Assembly (NCBI GenBank): GCA_023053575.1
Contig: JAKZAP010000014.1
Location: 5,084,001 to 5,148,000, forward strand
DNA length: 64,000 bases
Source: Branchinecta lynchi
Taxonomy: Eukaryota; Arthropoda; Branchiopoda; Anostraca; Branchinectidae
Direction of reading: 5' to 3'
The translations under genes were made by a program, and so were the position numbers. Below the pieces are notes generated by a model. That model was not told where the DNA came from. It was given only the letters and a program-made list of their open reading frames with translations, and ran no database searches. Positions 55,231-64,000 of the stretch are shown here, one piece after another. Within the stretch, counting starts at the first letter, position 1; each line of letters starts with the position of its first letter.

Positions 55231-55373
55231 TTTGGCGAATAATAGAAGGGTAAAAAGAAGTGATCTTACTGTATGGAATTTTGAAGGTCAATTTTGTTAG
55301 TTAAGTGCGATAATGAATACTGTTGTATGGCCCTTTGTTGGCTTTAATAAATTATTATTATTATTATTATTAT
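55231..55373 (+). mobile_element. LINE-B 3' end with ATT tail
   Basis: 3' untranslated end TGTATGGCCCTTTGTTGGC, TTTAATAAATT, then (ATT)n up to about 55,373. The motif ATGGCCCT is shared with the LINE-C and 10,686-10,840 ends, which have different tails. Confidence 0.75.
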
Positions 55374-55374
55374 T

Positions 55375-56342
55375 AGGAATCTCCGGGCCCATAAAGCAAT
55401 ATTTAGGTCTAAGGTAGTGGGGGTAATGCATTTCGGGTTAGAGTATTTTAAAAGGTGGTTAGGGGTTAGTAAATTTACAAATAGTGTAGTGGTTAAGGGT
55501 GAGTTAAGTCTAACATCGCTGAGAAATATAAAATTAGTTAATATGGTAATTTTGTGAAAAGATTGTTAGTTTGCCACGTGTTAGAATAATGAAATCAGCA
55601 TATTTAGAAGCGCTGAAAGACGATTCGTCTAATTCGTGGCATATTTGGTAAAAAAGATATTGGAAGATTGTGGGATTCCTGAAATGTGGAATAATAGAGT
55701 AGGAAATGAGGATGGAGTTAGCAAGCTAGTGCAGGAAATACTTAAGAGCCAGGAAATACAGGTTTGGCACGTCCAAAAGGATCAATCGGAATCCCTGAGG
55801 CTTTATTCCGTAAGGGATAATGTTTAAAGCGGGTCTTAAGCGGGAGGAATTAAGAATTATTATTGAAATGTTGGCGGACACCCTGCCAATTGGTGCTAGA
55901 AGGCGTTACATTGGTAATTTTAGGCAGAAATCCGGTCCTTGCTTCTGTCCGATGTGCGGATGCGAGAATGAGAGTTTGGTTCACGTGGTTTGCGAGTGCA
56001 TGGAGCTGAGTGAATGGAGGAAAGAACAGTACGGTGTGAGTGAGTTTGATGAAGAATGCTTAATTACAGTTGTTAGGAATGAATGTTTTACTACGATTAA
56101 GAGATTTGGGCGATTCCTGAGGACAGCGATGGAACATAGAAGTAGATTTTTAGATTATGGAAATATCAAAGAAATGTTGAAAACGGTTATTAGAGAAGAG
56201 AAAGATTAAGGAGGAGCTTCTCTCTTTTCTGTTGTTTTGTTTTGTGGGTTTTCTTCTAGTATGTGATACTTTTTTGTGATTTTTTGTTGCCATGGCCCTC
56301 GGGGTGCTTAGCAATTAATAAATCTATCTATCTATCCATCTA
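55375..56342 (+). pseudogene. LINE-C: 5'-truncated LINE, C-terminal domain and TCTA tail
   Basis: Begins abruptly right after the LINE-B tail with a C-terminal-domain segment (YLEALKDDSS, then VKKILEDCGIPEMWN). After a frameshift, 55,820-56,209 gives LADTLPIGARRRYIGNF and the knuckle CPMCGCENESLVHVVCEC (CX2CX8HX4C), ending with a stop at 56,207-56,209. The 3' end is CCATGGCCCTCGGGGTGCTTAG, AATTAATAAATC and (TCTA)n. It is related to LINE-B but not identical. Confidence 0.8.
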
Positions 56343-56825
56343 TACGTTTGGGCTTAACTGGTTAAAAAATATTCCAGAAGAAGGGTTGATTGGAGACATT
56401 TGCTCATTTCTAAAATTGTTCGGTACTGAAATAAGGACAGATGCAAAATGGAGCAAAAATCATAGCTTGGAAATACTATTTCGTATTTGGACTGTGTTTT
56501 CTGCAGGCAATGTTAACGGAAGTCATACAGATAGGGATTGATCATGTTATTTAATATGCAAAGCACCTGCTCCACTTGTCGAAATTATGTCATAACCATA
56601 CATTGACGGAGAAATCCAAAATTCAAGATGCAGACTGTGGACGACAAGGCCCAACCAGCACACGACGTCGTCCACTGCTTCCTGACCGAAGATTAAAAAT
56701 TAAGTGTCTTTTTCTGTGTGTATATGTGTGTATATATGTGTTTTGTTTATTTTCTTTATTTTCGTCATTTACTCCGCCTTTTCAAAATGGCGGGTCATAA
56801 ATAAATTACTTACTTACTTACTTAC
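56343..56825 (+). mobile_element. LINE 3' region with ACTT tail
   Basis: 56,343-56,540 is the inverted match of 15,200-15,410. 56,545-56,825 matches 21,040-21,335 and ends GGGTCATAAATAAATTACTTACTTACTTA. Together they are the 3' part of a LINE family distinct from LINE-B and LINE-C. Confidence 0.7.
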
Positions 56826-57561
56826 TAGGGACTCTTCATTCACGTGTCCTTTGAATATACAAAAAATGTCATTTTAAGCAACACGACGTCAATCTAAAGC
56901 CTTCGCTCTTTTCCAGTAAGTTTCGCCCACTCCATAGAAAACATCGTTAGTGTGACGTCTAACTTATCTTTATTTTAATTTTCGGTGACGCACATCTAAT
57001 TTTATGAAGGTCGGCATTAACGTATGTGACGAGTTTTAAGAATTAAGGACGGAGGTTTTGGAAAGTGGGGGTAGGGGGTGGGGTGGTAGAAAGCTAAGAG
57101 AAAAGTATTACGTGGACGTCAATGACTGTGAAGGTTAATCCATTTCAGACTATCACACAGGAAGCCCTTTCAATAGATTTGCTCCGGGTTACTTTTTTTA
57201 TTTTAGTATTTACTGTTGCTGTCAAGTCTGTAGCACAATCAAACTTATTCATATCCGCCATTGATCTCTTTTCTACACTAAAATAACGAAACTGTACTGA
57301 TAATTACAAAAAGGTTGATCTTTTAAAGCACAACTGAAAGCAACTTGAACTAATAAATTTCTCATAAAGTCTAAATTCCTTGACGCATGTTATCGTATTT
57401 TCTTTCTACAATGCAACTCAATTTTGTTGTGTTCCTGTCATATATCACGGTCTAATAAACATGTCCGTTTAATTCATTCCGGTTTGTTTAAGTCGCAAAC
57501 CTGGCCACATGCCAATCGCTGGCCCCGGAGATCCATTCTTAAGATGTACGTAGGACCTAAA
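56826..57561. other. No gene recognised
   Basis: Short G-rich run at 57,066-57,085. No coding frame of note. Confidence 0.4.
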
Positions 57562-57865
57562 CCCGATGAAAAATTTGTATCCTGCCTAGTAGTATGGTAG
57601 TAGTACGAAAACGTTGCATGTAATACTATGTAATAGCAAAGAATAATATCATTTTATGTGCCTCAGACTGGTCCAATCTTATGTAGTAGTATCCAGTAGC
57701 ATCCTGTCTTGCCATAGTAGCATCCAGTCTTGTTAATAGTAGCATATAGTAGTATGCAGTAACACGGTAGCCTTGAAGTAGAAGCATGTAGTAGCATCGT
57801 CAGTATTGCATGCAACTTTTTCGTACTACTTCATAGTACTATTTTGAGATTAATTTTTCATCGGG
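57562..57865 (-). mobile_element. MITE, family CCCGATGAAAAATTT, copy 3 (inverted)
   Basis: Ends CCCGATGAAAAATTTG and TAATTTTTCATCGGG, with AA on both sides. Interior is the reverse of copies 1 and 2 (TAGTAGTATCCAGTAGCATCC). Confidence 0.9.
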
Positions 57866-58829
57866 AATATTTTCTGTCAATATACTTCAATGTTATCTGT
57901 AACCACTCTGGTTTACTAACAGACAAATACGGAATATCTGTAGTGACACATAACCGAGGAATGCTTTTTTAGGCAATGCCCTACATTTTTAACCTCTTCG
58001 TTTTGTTTTTTTATGCCAAGATTCGCTCACAGTACTGAGCATTTATATTTTCTGGGTCTTTCATGACAGATTTCGGAGCCGCTCACCGGTTTACGGTATA
58101 CGACGAAAAAAGTAGCATACTTGATTTCTACTGCGTCACTCACGTGAAACAATCACAGATTGTCCACATATTTGCCTCAATGCGGCTGTACTGCATCGTA
58201 CTTCCACTGTCAGTGCCTAAAGCCCAATTCCCAACGACAGCAAATTTCACCAAGTCTGGCGTTATCCGTCACGCCAGGCGTAAAAAACGTATCGTCAGGT
58301 AAAAAAAAAAAAAATGCTTCGTCAGGCTTCAGCTACGAGCCGACAAAAATCGTCACGCCAGGCTAATAATTTGAAATCCAGAAACGATGGATGTAGATGT
58401 GGAACAGCTGATAAGTTTAGTTCGAATTACCCAGCCATTTACAATATTGGTATCAAGGAGTACAAAGACAATGGAATAGAATAAATATATTTGTGGAAAC
58501 AAAATTCAGGCGAATTCGCTGTCACACCCTACGATTTCGCCTAGACGTCACGAATAGTATGTTTGCCTACCGACCATTCAGACGCCCTCTGCCTGAATTC
58601 AGCTCATGTAAAGGCAACGAACTGAATTTGTGCTTTTTAACTGGAGTGTCCAGTCAAGGAACATCAGATCTACGGAATCGCTCGTCGCTAGTATTTGATT
58701 ATGAAGCTGAAAAAGACTTTTCGTTTGGTAAGAAGCACAGAATTTCGCAGACGCCAGAATGTCATAGTTTTTTTTGCAGCCAAATATCACAGGTTCAACA
58801 CTGCCCCACACATCTCAGCAAAAATGAAC
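57866..58829. other. No gene recognised
   Basis: 58,240-58,370 has several GTCACGCCAGGC/GTCAGGC words, possibly a small inverted repeat. A 126-codon plus-strand frame (58,493-58,873) has no recognisable content. Confidence 0.4.
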
Positions 58830-59310
58830 AATTCATTTCCAAGAGAGCGAAGCGTTATAAAAATTCCCTCTAGAAGTTTCCATTCAGAGAAAAGTCATTA
58901 TCCAAGGCGAAGGTGTACCCCCCCCCCCCCCCCACCCCCGCTTTTCTCACCTACGACACCGAAGCACAATCACACAAATTCCCCTAGAAACTGAAAACCC
59001 ACCCCATCTTCAGGGAATAAATTACTATCAAAGGCAGAGAAGCTTGCGCTGTATTCGAGCGCGAATATCGCGTCTTTTGTGAAATACGACACAATGCCAT
59101 TAGGAAATGAAAACGGCACCCTCTCCACCCCATCTTCAGTGAATAGTTACTATCCTTGGCAGTTTAAGTATGCAGTAATTCCTATCGTAAATGTAGTGTC
59201 CTTGGGAGAAACAAGCGAAAGCCCTTAGAAACGACAACTGGATCTCCTCCATCCCATCTTTGAAGAATAATTACGATCCAAGGCATCAAAGCATACACTA
59301 GTTCAAAGCA
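58830..59310 (+). repeat. Degenerate 110-130 bp tandem repeat
   Basis: Four units share CCTAGAAACNRNAAC, CCCATCTTCAGNGAATAA and TACTATCCAAGGCA. One contains a C-tract at 58,920-58,933. Confidence 0.65.
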
Positions 59311-59496
59311 TCAAGTGCGGACATCAGTTTTATAGGCCTATCTGTTACAGTCCCTTGACTTCTCACTTGTTTACGACTTAAGATTGCACTCAAAGTGCAC
59401 GACAACCAGCGAAATTAGTTCTGCTTGATTTGTCTGTCTTTGTCTGACCATTATTTATTATGTCAAGAACGAAAAAAAGTTAAATGTTTGCAGATA

Positions 59497-59553
59497 CGAT
59501 GTTACCGGGTATCGTGGTGCATTTTGATACCATGGTACCAGCAAAAACGCAAC
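59497..59553 (-). mobile_element. MITE fragment, family GTTGCG
   Basis: Right-end piece: GTATCGTGG, GATACCATGGTACCAGC, AAAAACGCAAC, followed by TA. Next to the full copy at 59,602. Confidence 0.6.
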
Positions 59554-59601
59554 TAATAACTGCATCAAGTCAACACCTTCGTGTATATTGGATAAGCAAT
59601 A

Positions 59602-60011
59602 GTTGCGTTTTTGCTGATACCATGGTATCGTTACCACGGTAACTAGATCTGCAATTAGTCGTTTTTGCAGTTATCGTGGTATCTGATATACGGGTGCTCT
59701 GCAAAAATGACTATTGCCGAAATTGCACTTTTCGAAGTCACCCCAAAAGAAAAACAGATATCCAGTTACTAAGTGCTAAACTTCTTTCTCACCAATCTGA
59801 CAAAATTTGACGAAAGTGAGATGAGTTCTCAGATACCACGAACAGTTACCACGGTTGGACCGTAGTATCTGAATATCTGATACCACCATAACTGGCCAGA
59901 TAACACGATAACTGCAAAACACCTTTTGACCGTGGTATCAGATACCACGATTACTGCAAAAACGACTTTAGACCGTGGTATCAGATACCATGGTACCAGC
60001 AAAAACGCAAC
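59602..60011. mobile_element. MITE with TA duplication, family GTTGCG, copy 2
   Basis: Ends GTTGCGTTTTTGCTGATACC and GGTACCAGCAAAAACGCAAC, with TA on both sides (59,600-59,601; 60,012-60,013). Interior matches 33,454-33,954, including a shared central segment CGAAGTCAYCCCAAAAGAAAA. Confidence 0.9.
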
Positions 60012-60297
60012 TAATGTTCTACTCTGCCCGGTAGGATTATCCCCATTATCGCTTAATGCTGAATCGATCAACAGATTCAAGGGCATTGTTGATGGCATTT
60101 TTATATAACTCTGTTCAGTTCGACTACTCAAAATTTCTTACGAGTTATTTAGAGGCGAAAGCCTTTGCTCTTGCTTTGTATTATTACTTCATAATCTGTA
60201 GTGACGAAAGCATTTTAATTTTTATTTTTCGCTGTCATCACAGATGTCACTGCGATGGCCAAAGTTAAGGTTGAAGCAGTACTAAATACATCCTTAC

Positions 60298-60441
60298 CAG
60301 GTCATAATCTGGGACTTTACTATCTGGGACATCAAGTGGGTCTTCGGATGGCCTGGCAACGACAATTGGGTAGTTGTCCATTTCCTCCCTCCGTTCAACC
60401 ACGAACAACTTCTGATCGTTCGCCAGGGATTCAAAGCTCCT
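60298..60441 (-). CDS. MRPS5: Mitochondrial ribosomal protein S5, C-terminal exon
   Basis: 144-nt minus-strand exon, acceptor CCTCTACATCTTTCAG before 60,441, donor CTG then GTAAGGATG at 60,297. It encodes 48 residues: SFESLANDQKLFVVERREEM, YPIVVARPSEDP and SKVPDYDL. This continues in phase 0 from the exon at 61,166-61,368 and matches the metazoan MRPS5 extension after the S5 fold (a basic/acidic stretch, then P-I-V-V-A-x-P). If the donor is used, a final short exon must lie below 60,297; I did not find it. If not, the frame ends nine residues later at TAA (60,265). The product is a small-subunit protein of the mitochondrial ribosome. Confidence 0.8.
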
Positions 60442-61165
60442 CTGAAAGATGTAGAGGATGAGAATATGCACTATAGTCACGTCACTTGACTCACTATTAA
60501 TACCAAGAGCGGATAATGACAATAGAGTTAGCGTCTCCGACCCTTTTCCTAGCAAACATCCTCGTTCGAGCTCCGTAAATACTGGGCGGATGCTGATACC
60601 CGAGACCATAGGAGCGTTTTCGCGAGATTGCCGAATTACTTTCCAGTGAGCGAAGAACATAAGGCAAATCCGACTACTGGAATAGCTTTCCACTTTACCG
60701 TTTATTGATTACAAAAACACATGCAAAGTTGAAACCACTGGGAAAATTTTCGCTTTCATACTTTTCTGAATAGAATAAGTTGATACGTTCCTTCGGACAT
60801 CCCTTCCATTATCATATGAATGAATGAAGGATTTGTGACGCACTGCCCAAGGGCATAAGTGCAGTAAAAAAGGACAAAGAAATATAAGAATAAACACAAA
60901 ACAGTAATAAATATTTTTCCTAAAGGTTATTCACTATTTTTTTTTTTAAATCAATCAATCAAATTTATTCCAAATAGCCGAATACTGACAACGGCTCATA
61001 GGCTATGCCAAACTGTTGACATACCCAGAGATTGAAATAGCCTATCGAAAAATCAGGGATTTTTATGAACTACTAGATGGGTCGTGTTTATATACCTCAG
61101 AGCACGCTTGAGTGCCACACGAGTAAAGGCGTGGGAACGAAACTGTAATATGAACATTCGCTTAC

Positions 61166-61368
61166 CTGTTTTAGCAGTCCAATGAAGAACGCTTTCGTCA
61201 GATTCTGAAGATTATTGGTGCTGCCCTCTACTTTGCAATAAATGTCTTTGATTCCAACCACTTCACAAATTGTCTTAATCGCGCGATGGCATACTAGACC
61301 ATGTCCCTCCTGACGCTTTTTGACGAAAATCTTCGTCTTACCGAACTGAGTAAAGAAGTCGTGGTTTA
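61166..61368 (-). CDS. MRPS5: Mitochondrial ribosomal protein S5, S5 C-terminal domain exon
   Basis: 203-nt minus-strand exon, acceptor TTCTTTTCTTCTAG before 61,368, donor CAG then GTAAGCG at 61,165. After two bases of a split codon it encodes 67 residues: FGKTKIFVKKRQEGHGLVCH, RAIKTICEVVGIKDIYCKV and EGSTNNLQNLTKAFFIGLL. The G-x-G-L-x-x-H-R-A-I start, the V-G-I-K-D-x-Y helix and the G-S-x-N turn match ribosomal protein S5 domain 2, and the spacing fits animal MRPS5. Upstream exons (S5 double-stranded RNA-binding fold and N-terminal extension) are not in the window or not recognised. The intron to the next exon is 724 bp. Confidence 0.88.
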
Positions 61369-62079
61369 CTAGAAGAAAAGAACATTTCGAGCCAAAGAAA
61401 AAACAATAAAATAATAAAGCTCATTGACCAAAATAGCAAAGATAAACGGGGATCATCAACATCGGTTTCCCGTTCCCACACCATATTATTTATTTTCTTT
61501 GTTTTTGGTTATATTATATACATATAGTCAGTGTTTAAAATCGGGCCGAGCTAACGAGCTCGTATCCCTGTCGGCCCCCAGTGATCAAAATATATTGTCA
61601 CGAAGTATTTTTGAAATAAAAGAACCTGAACCTGAATCTATTCATCTAGCTCATCATCTACATGATTTTTTCATGAATTTTTGGTTACAGTTAGTAATTC
61701 AATCCAAATTTTAGTGCTTTATGTCGGTTTTTACTTCCATGTTACTTTTCCTTTTACTCCACTGTCACCTTGCGCATTTGGTGGGTCATAAATTAAATAT
61801 ATCTAAAATATTGGCTTGTATTTGCTATCTGAAATCTGAAATCTGAATGATAACTTTGCCAGACGATAAGATTTCCGCGGAGCTTTCCCAGGACCTTATT
61901 GAAAGACTTTCTGCTTGGTCCTCAACTTCCGCTTTGTCAAGGTCTTTGAAAATTTACATCAGTGATTTTGGTGAAATCACCAACCAGTGATTTTAGTAAG
62001 AATCACACCAGTGATCGGTATCTGGTATCACTACAACTCTACAAACTCGCCTAGCCTACCTGAGAACACGGCCACACTG
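61369..62079. other. No gene recognised; LINE 3' remnants
   Basis: AAATAAAAGAACCTGAACCTG at 61,614-61,634 looks like a LINE 3' end with an AACCTG tail. TTTGGTGGGTCATAAATTAAAT at 61,778-61,799 is a worn copy of the ACTT-tail LINE end. Presumably an MRPS5 intron. Confidence 0.5.
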
Positions 62080-62375
62080 ACTTCATAAAGTGTGCCCTTC
62101 CGTCTACTAGCGCAATAACTCTCGAACGTGTTGGGACAAGGATGGGAACTACCGAATCCAAATCTGAACTTATATTTTCTCGCTGGAGAAGTAACTCACC
62201 CGGAATCCGGCAAAACTGGAAATCTGGTAGAATTAAAGTTGATGCTGAAGTCGAGTTACAGCTTCGATAGGTGTATAAATACTTGCTGAATTCGTACATA
62301 AACTTTGTTTCCTCGCCGTAACAAGTTTTACACCCGGAATCCAGCGGAAAACTGGACATCTGGTTAGTTAAATAG
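62080..62375 (-). mobile_element. P137 fragment (diverged)
   Basis: Two core-like repeats with CCCGGAATCCGGCAAAAC and CCCGGAATCCAGCGGAAAAC, and AATAACTCTCGAACG from the conserved tail. No ends or microsatellite left. Confidence 0.6.
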
Positions 62376-62379
62376 CCTA

Positions 62380-62548
62380 CACTGTACAAAAAAAATCTTG
62401 CAGTATTTGCTACTCGGTTAATCTTGTCTCTAAAAATGCAATCTTTTCTCTGATTTGGATTAATCTTAGCTCAGTAGAGATAAGATTAATCCCAGTAGCA
62501 AATACTGCAGTTAACTTTAATCCTTACCCGGAGAAACTTTGTACAGTG
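62380..62548. mobile_element. Tc1/mariner-type MITE, copy C
   Basis: Ends CACTGTACAAA and TTTGTACAGTG with TA on both sides (62,378-62,379; 62,549-62,550). Interior GGATTAATCTTAGCTCAG and TACTGCAGTTAACTTTAATCC. The best-preserved copy of this family. Confidence 0.9.
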
Positions 62549-62552
62549 TACT

Positions 62553-62832
62553 GAGCGTTTCCATCCCTAACTATTAGTTACTATTTTCGTTCCAACCTCA
62601 TGAAAAGTTACTACGCCGACCGTTCCAACCTTCTCGAAATAGTAACTATTTGCCTACTAGGCTCGGGAGCTTAGATAGCGTGACAACTACGATATCTGTG
62701 ACGTGATTCGTCCGATCAGCCAGCGGCACGACATTTTGCCGAATAAGAAATTCATTCCAGCCTTGCGGCCAAAAAGCCAGGATCCGTGACGTCATAAGTA
62801 GTAACTACGTTAAGAAGGGCGGAACACGCTCA
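62553..62832. mobile_element. MITE, family GAGCGTGTTCCA, copy 2 (inverted)
   Basis: Ends GAGCGTTTCCATCC and GGGCGGAACACGCTC, interior inverted relative to 29,671-29,975 (AGTTACTACGCCGACCGTTCC, GTGACGTCATAAGTAGTAACTACG). Only four bases separate it from the Tc1-type MITE. Confidence 0.75.
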
Positions 62833-63012
62833 TTGTGTAGGCATTTGCCGTGGTTGTTGGATCGTAGAGTAATCAAAATCTTATCTTATCTCATTACCTA
62901 ATTGATCTGGTTCGTTCCGGTTTAAAGGAACTGGCGCAGACCGGAAGTCAGCAAGACCTTGATTGTCGAAGATAATTTCGCAAACCACATTCGCCTTACA
63001 TATCACAAAAAA

Positions 63013-63509
63013 TCAACGAAGAAACTAACGAAAATGGGGTTTGTAAAATATTTCGGGAGGACGCGCCTCCCTTCTTCAGCGCAGACAGAAAATTTCGAGC
63101 ATAAATGCCAAAACGAGGATGAAGATCAACAACCAAGAAAATCGAAACAAAGCAGAAAACCGATGATAAACCGAAAATTAAAACCAAAGTTGGAAGAATT
63201 GAAAGCCTAAAATAAAGACAGCGAGCCACTCACCAATACCTGCAAATAACAATTGGGACTGTTCTCGCTCGGTGCTTTATTTTAGGCTTTCAATTCTTCT
63301 AGTTTTGGTTATAATTTTCGGTTTATTGTTGATTTTCTACTTTGTTTCGTTTTTCTTGGTTGTAGATCTTCATCCTCGTTTTGGTATTTTTCGGCGAAGT
63401 TTTCTGTCTGCGCTGAAGAAGGGAGGCGCGTCCTCCCGAAATATTCGCCTTTTACTTCAGTATATTCGTTGGGCTTTACAAACCCCATTTTCGTTGGTTT
63501 CTTAGTTGA
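63013..63509. repeat. Foldback: 200-bp inverted repeat with 57-bp spacer
   Basis: Arms 63,013-63,217 and 63,275-63,509 are reverse complements (TCTTCAATTC/CTAAAATAAAG ends, GAGGACGCGCCTCCC, CAAAACGAGGATGAAGATC). The right arm has about 28 extra bases (GCCCAACGAATATACTGAAG). Coding-like frames on both arms are mirror images and not genes. Confidence 0.85.
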
Positions 63510-64000
63510 TTTTTTTTTTTGACCTTGATTGTCTGTATCAAGAAGTCCCTTTCAGTCTTGGGCGTTTTGGTTTTTTATCCTTTTACCGTTTCCAGTAAAG
63601 TAGTTAAGTTTGAAGAGTTTGAATGTGTATTTGAGTAGCCGGAACGGAAGATAAAGTATACATAATGAAAATAAATTTTATATTTTATTGTCTTGATTTT
63701 TGTCCTTATGTTTGTGCCAGTAAATAGCTGGGGTTGATGACTTGGTGTGTGAAGGTGTTGAAGGTCTTTATTTTTTTATTTTAAGTGTTTAATTCTTTTT
63801 TAATAGTTAATATTTAGTTTTTAAAGAAAATGTAGTTAAAAAAGCTTTTTACAAAATATAAATGAGAGAATTAATTTCCAAATATTAGGGGGGAAAGAAT
63901 AGTAAATAAAGTTGGTTTAATTTAAAAAGTTAGGTGACGTGAATACTTAAAATTGGGTAAAAATAGATTAAAATTAACGTCACTGAGGGATGGAGGAGTA
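63510..64000. other. No gene recognised
   Basis: Strongly AT-rich. No frame, repeat or splice signal supported. Confidence 0.45.

Overview
This window looks like a gene-poor, transposon-saturated stretch of an invertebrate animal genome. The grounds are spliceosomal introns, a recognisable mitochondrial ribosomal protein gene split by an intron, several broken LINE retrotransposons, and many short inverted-repeat elements with clean target-site duplications. I cannot name the species. There is no sign of bacterial gene organisation, CRISPR arrays or rRNA.

Genes. Three sets of exons stand out, all on the minus strand. (1) 60,298-61,368: two exons of mitochondrial ribosomal protein S5 (MRPS5), the only gene I can name. 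(2) 20,799-24,237: four phase-compatible exons of a short unidentified protein (about 163 residues if the first ATG is right). They include a 23-nt microexon and a 5' splice site that appears to come from the tail of a LINE. (3) 36,396-36,702 (two exons around a 46-bp intron) and 42,173-42,298 (one exon): coding-looking exons of one or two unidentified genes.

Mobile elements, left to right. 0.4-6.2 kb: a 4.7-kb element with hAT-like ends sits at the centre of an inverted 185-bp repeat array, and carries a broken LINE that is itself hit by a MITE. 6.2-20 kb: a mosaic of two related composite families, here called P137 (137-bp core repeats, (ACGG)n microsatellite, palindromic GGGATCCC near both ends) and R430 (about 430-bp higher-order repeat, GTCGGTCT-type microsatellite), plus tandem repeats and CR1-like LINE pieces. 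21.9-24.0 kb: two adjacent long hairpin elements inside an intron. 25-45 kb: dispersed MITEs of at least five families, several with clear target-site duplications. 45-57 kb: LINE remnants, including a nearly full-length but broken copy with ORF1, endonuclease, reverse transcriptase and zinc knuckle. 57-64 kb: more MITEs, MRPS5 and a final foldback.

The genes do not form a visible pathway. The coherent story is intron and intergenic growth by nested transposon insertion, with at least one case where an insertion seems to have changed a splice site. All positions come from reading the sequence by eye. Family assignments rest on terminal motifs and target-site duplications, not on searches.
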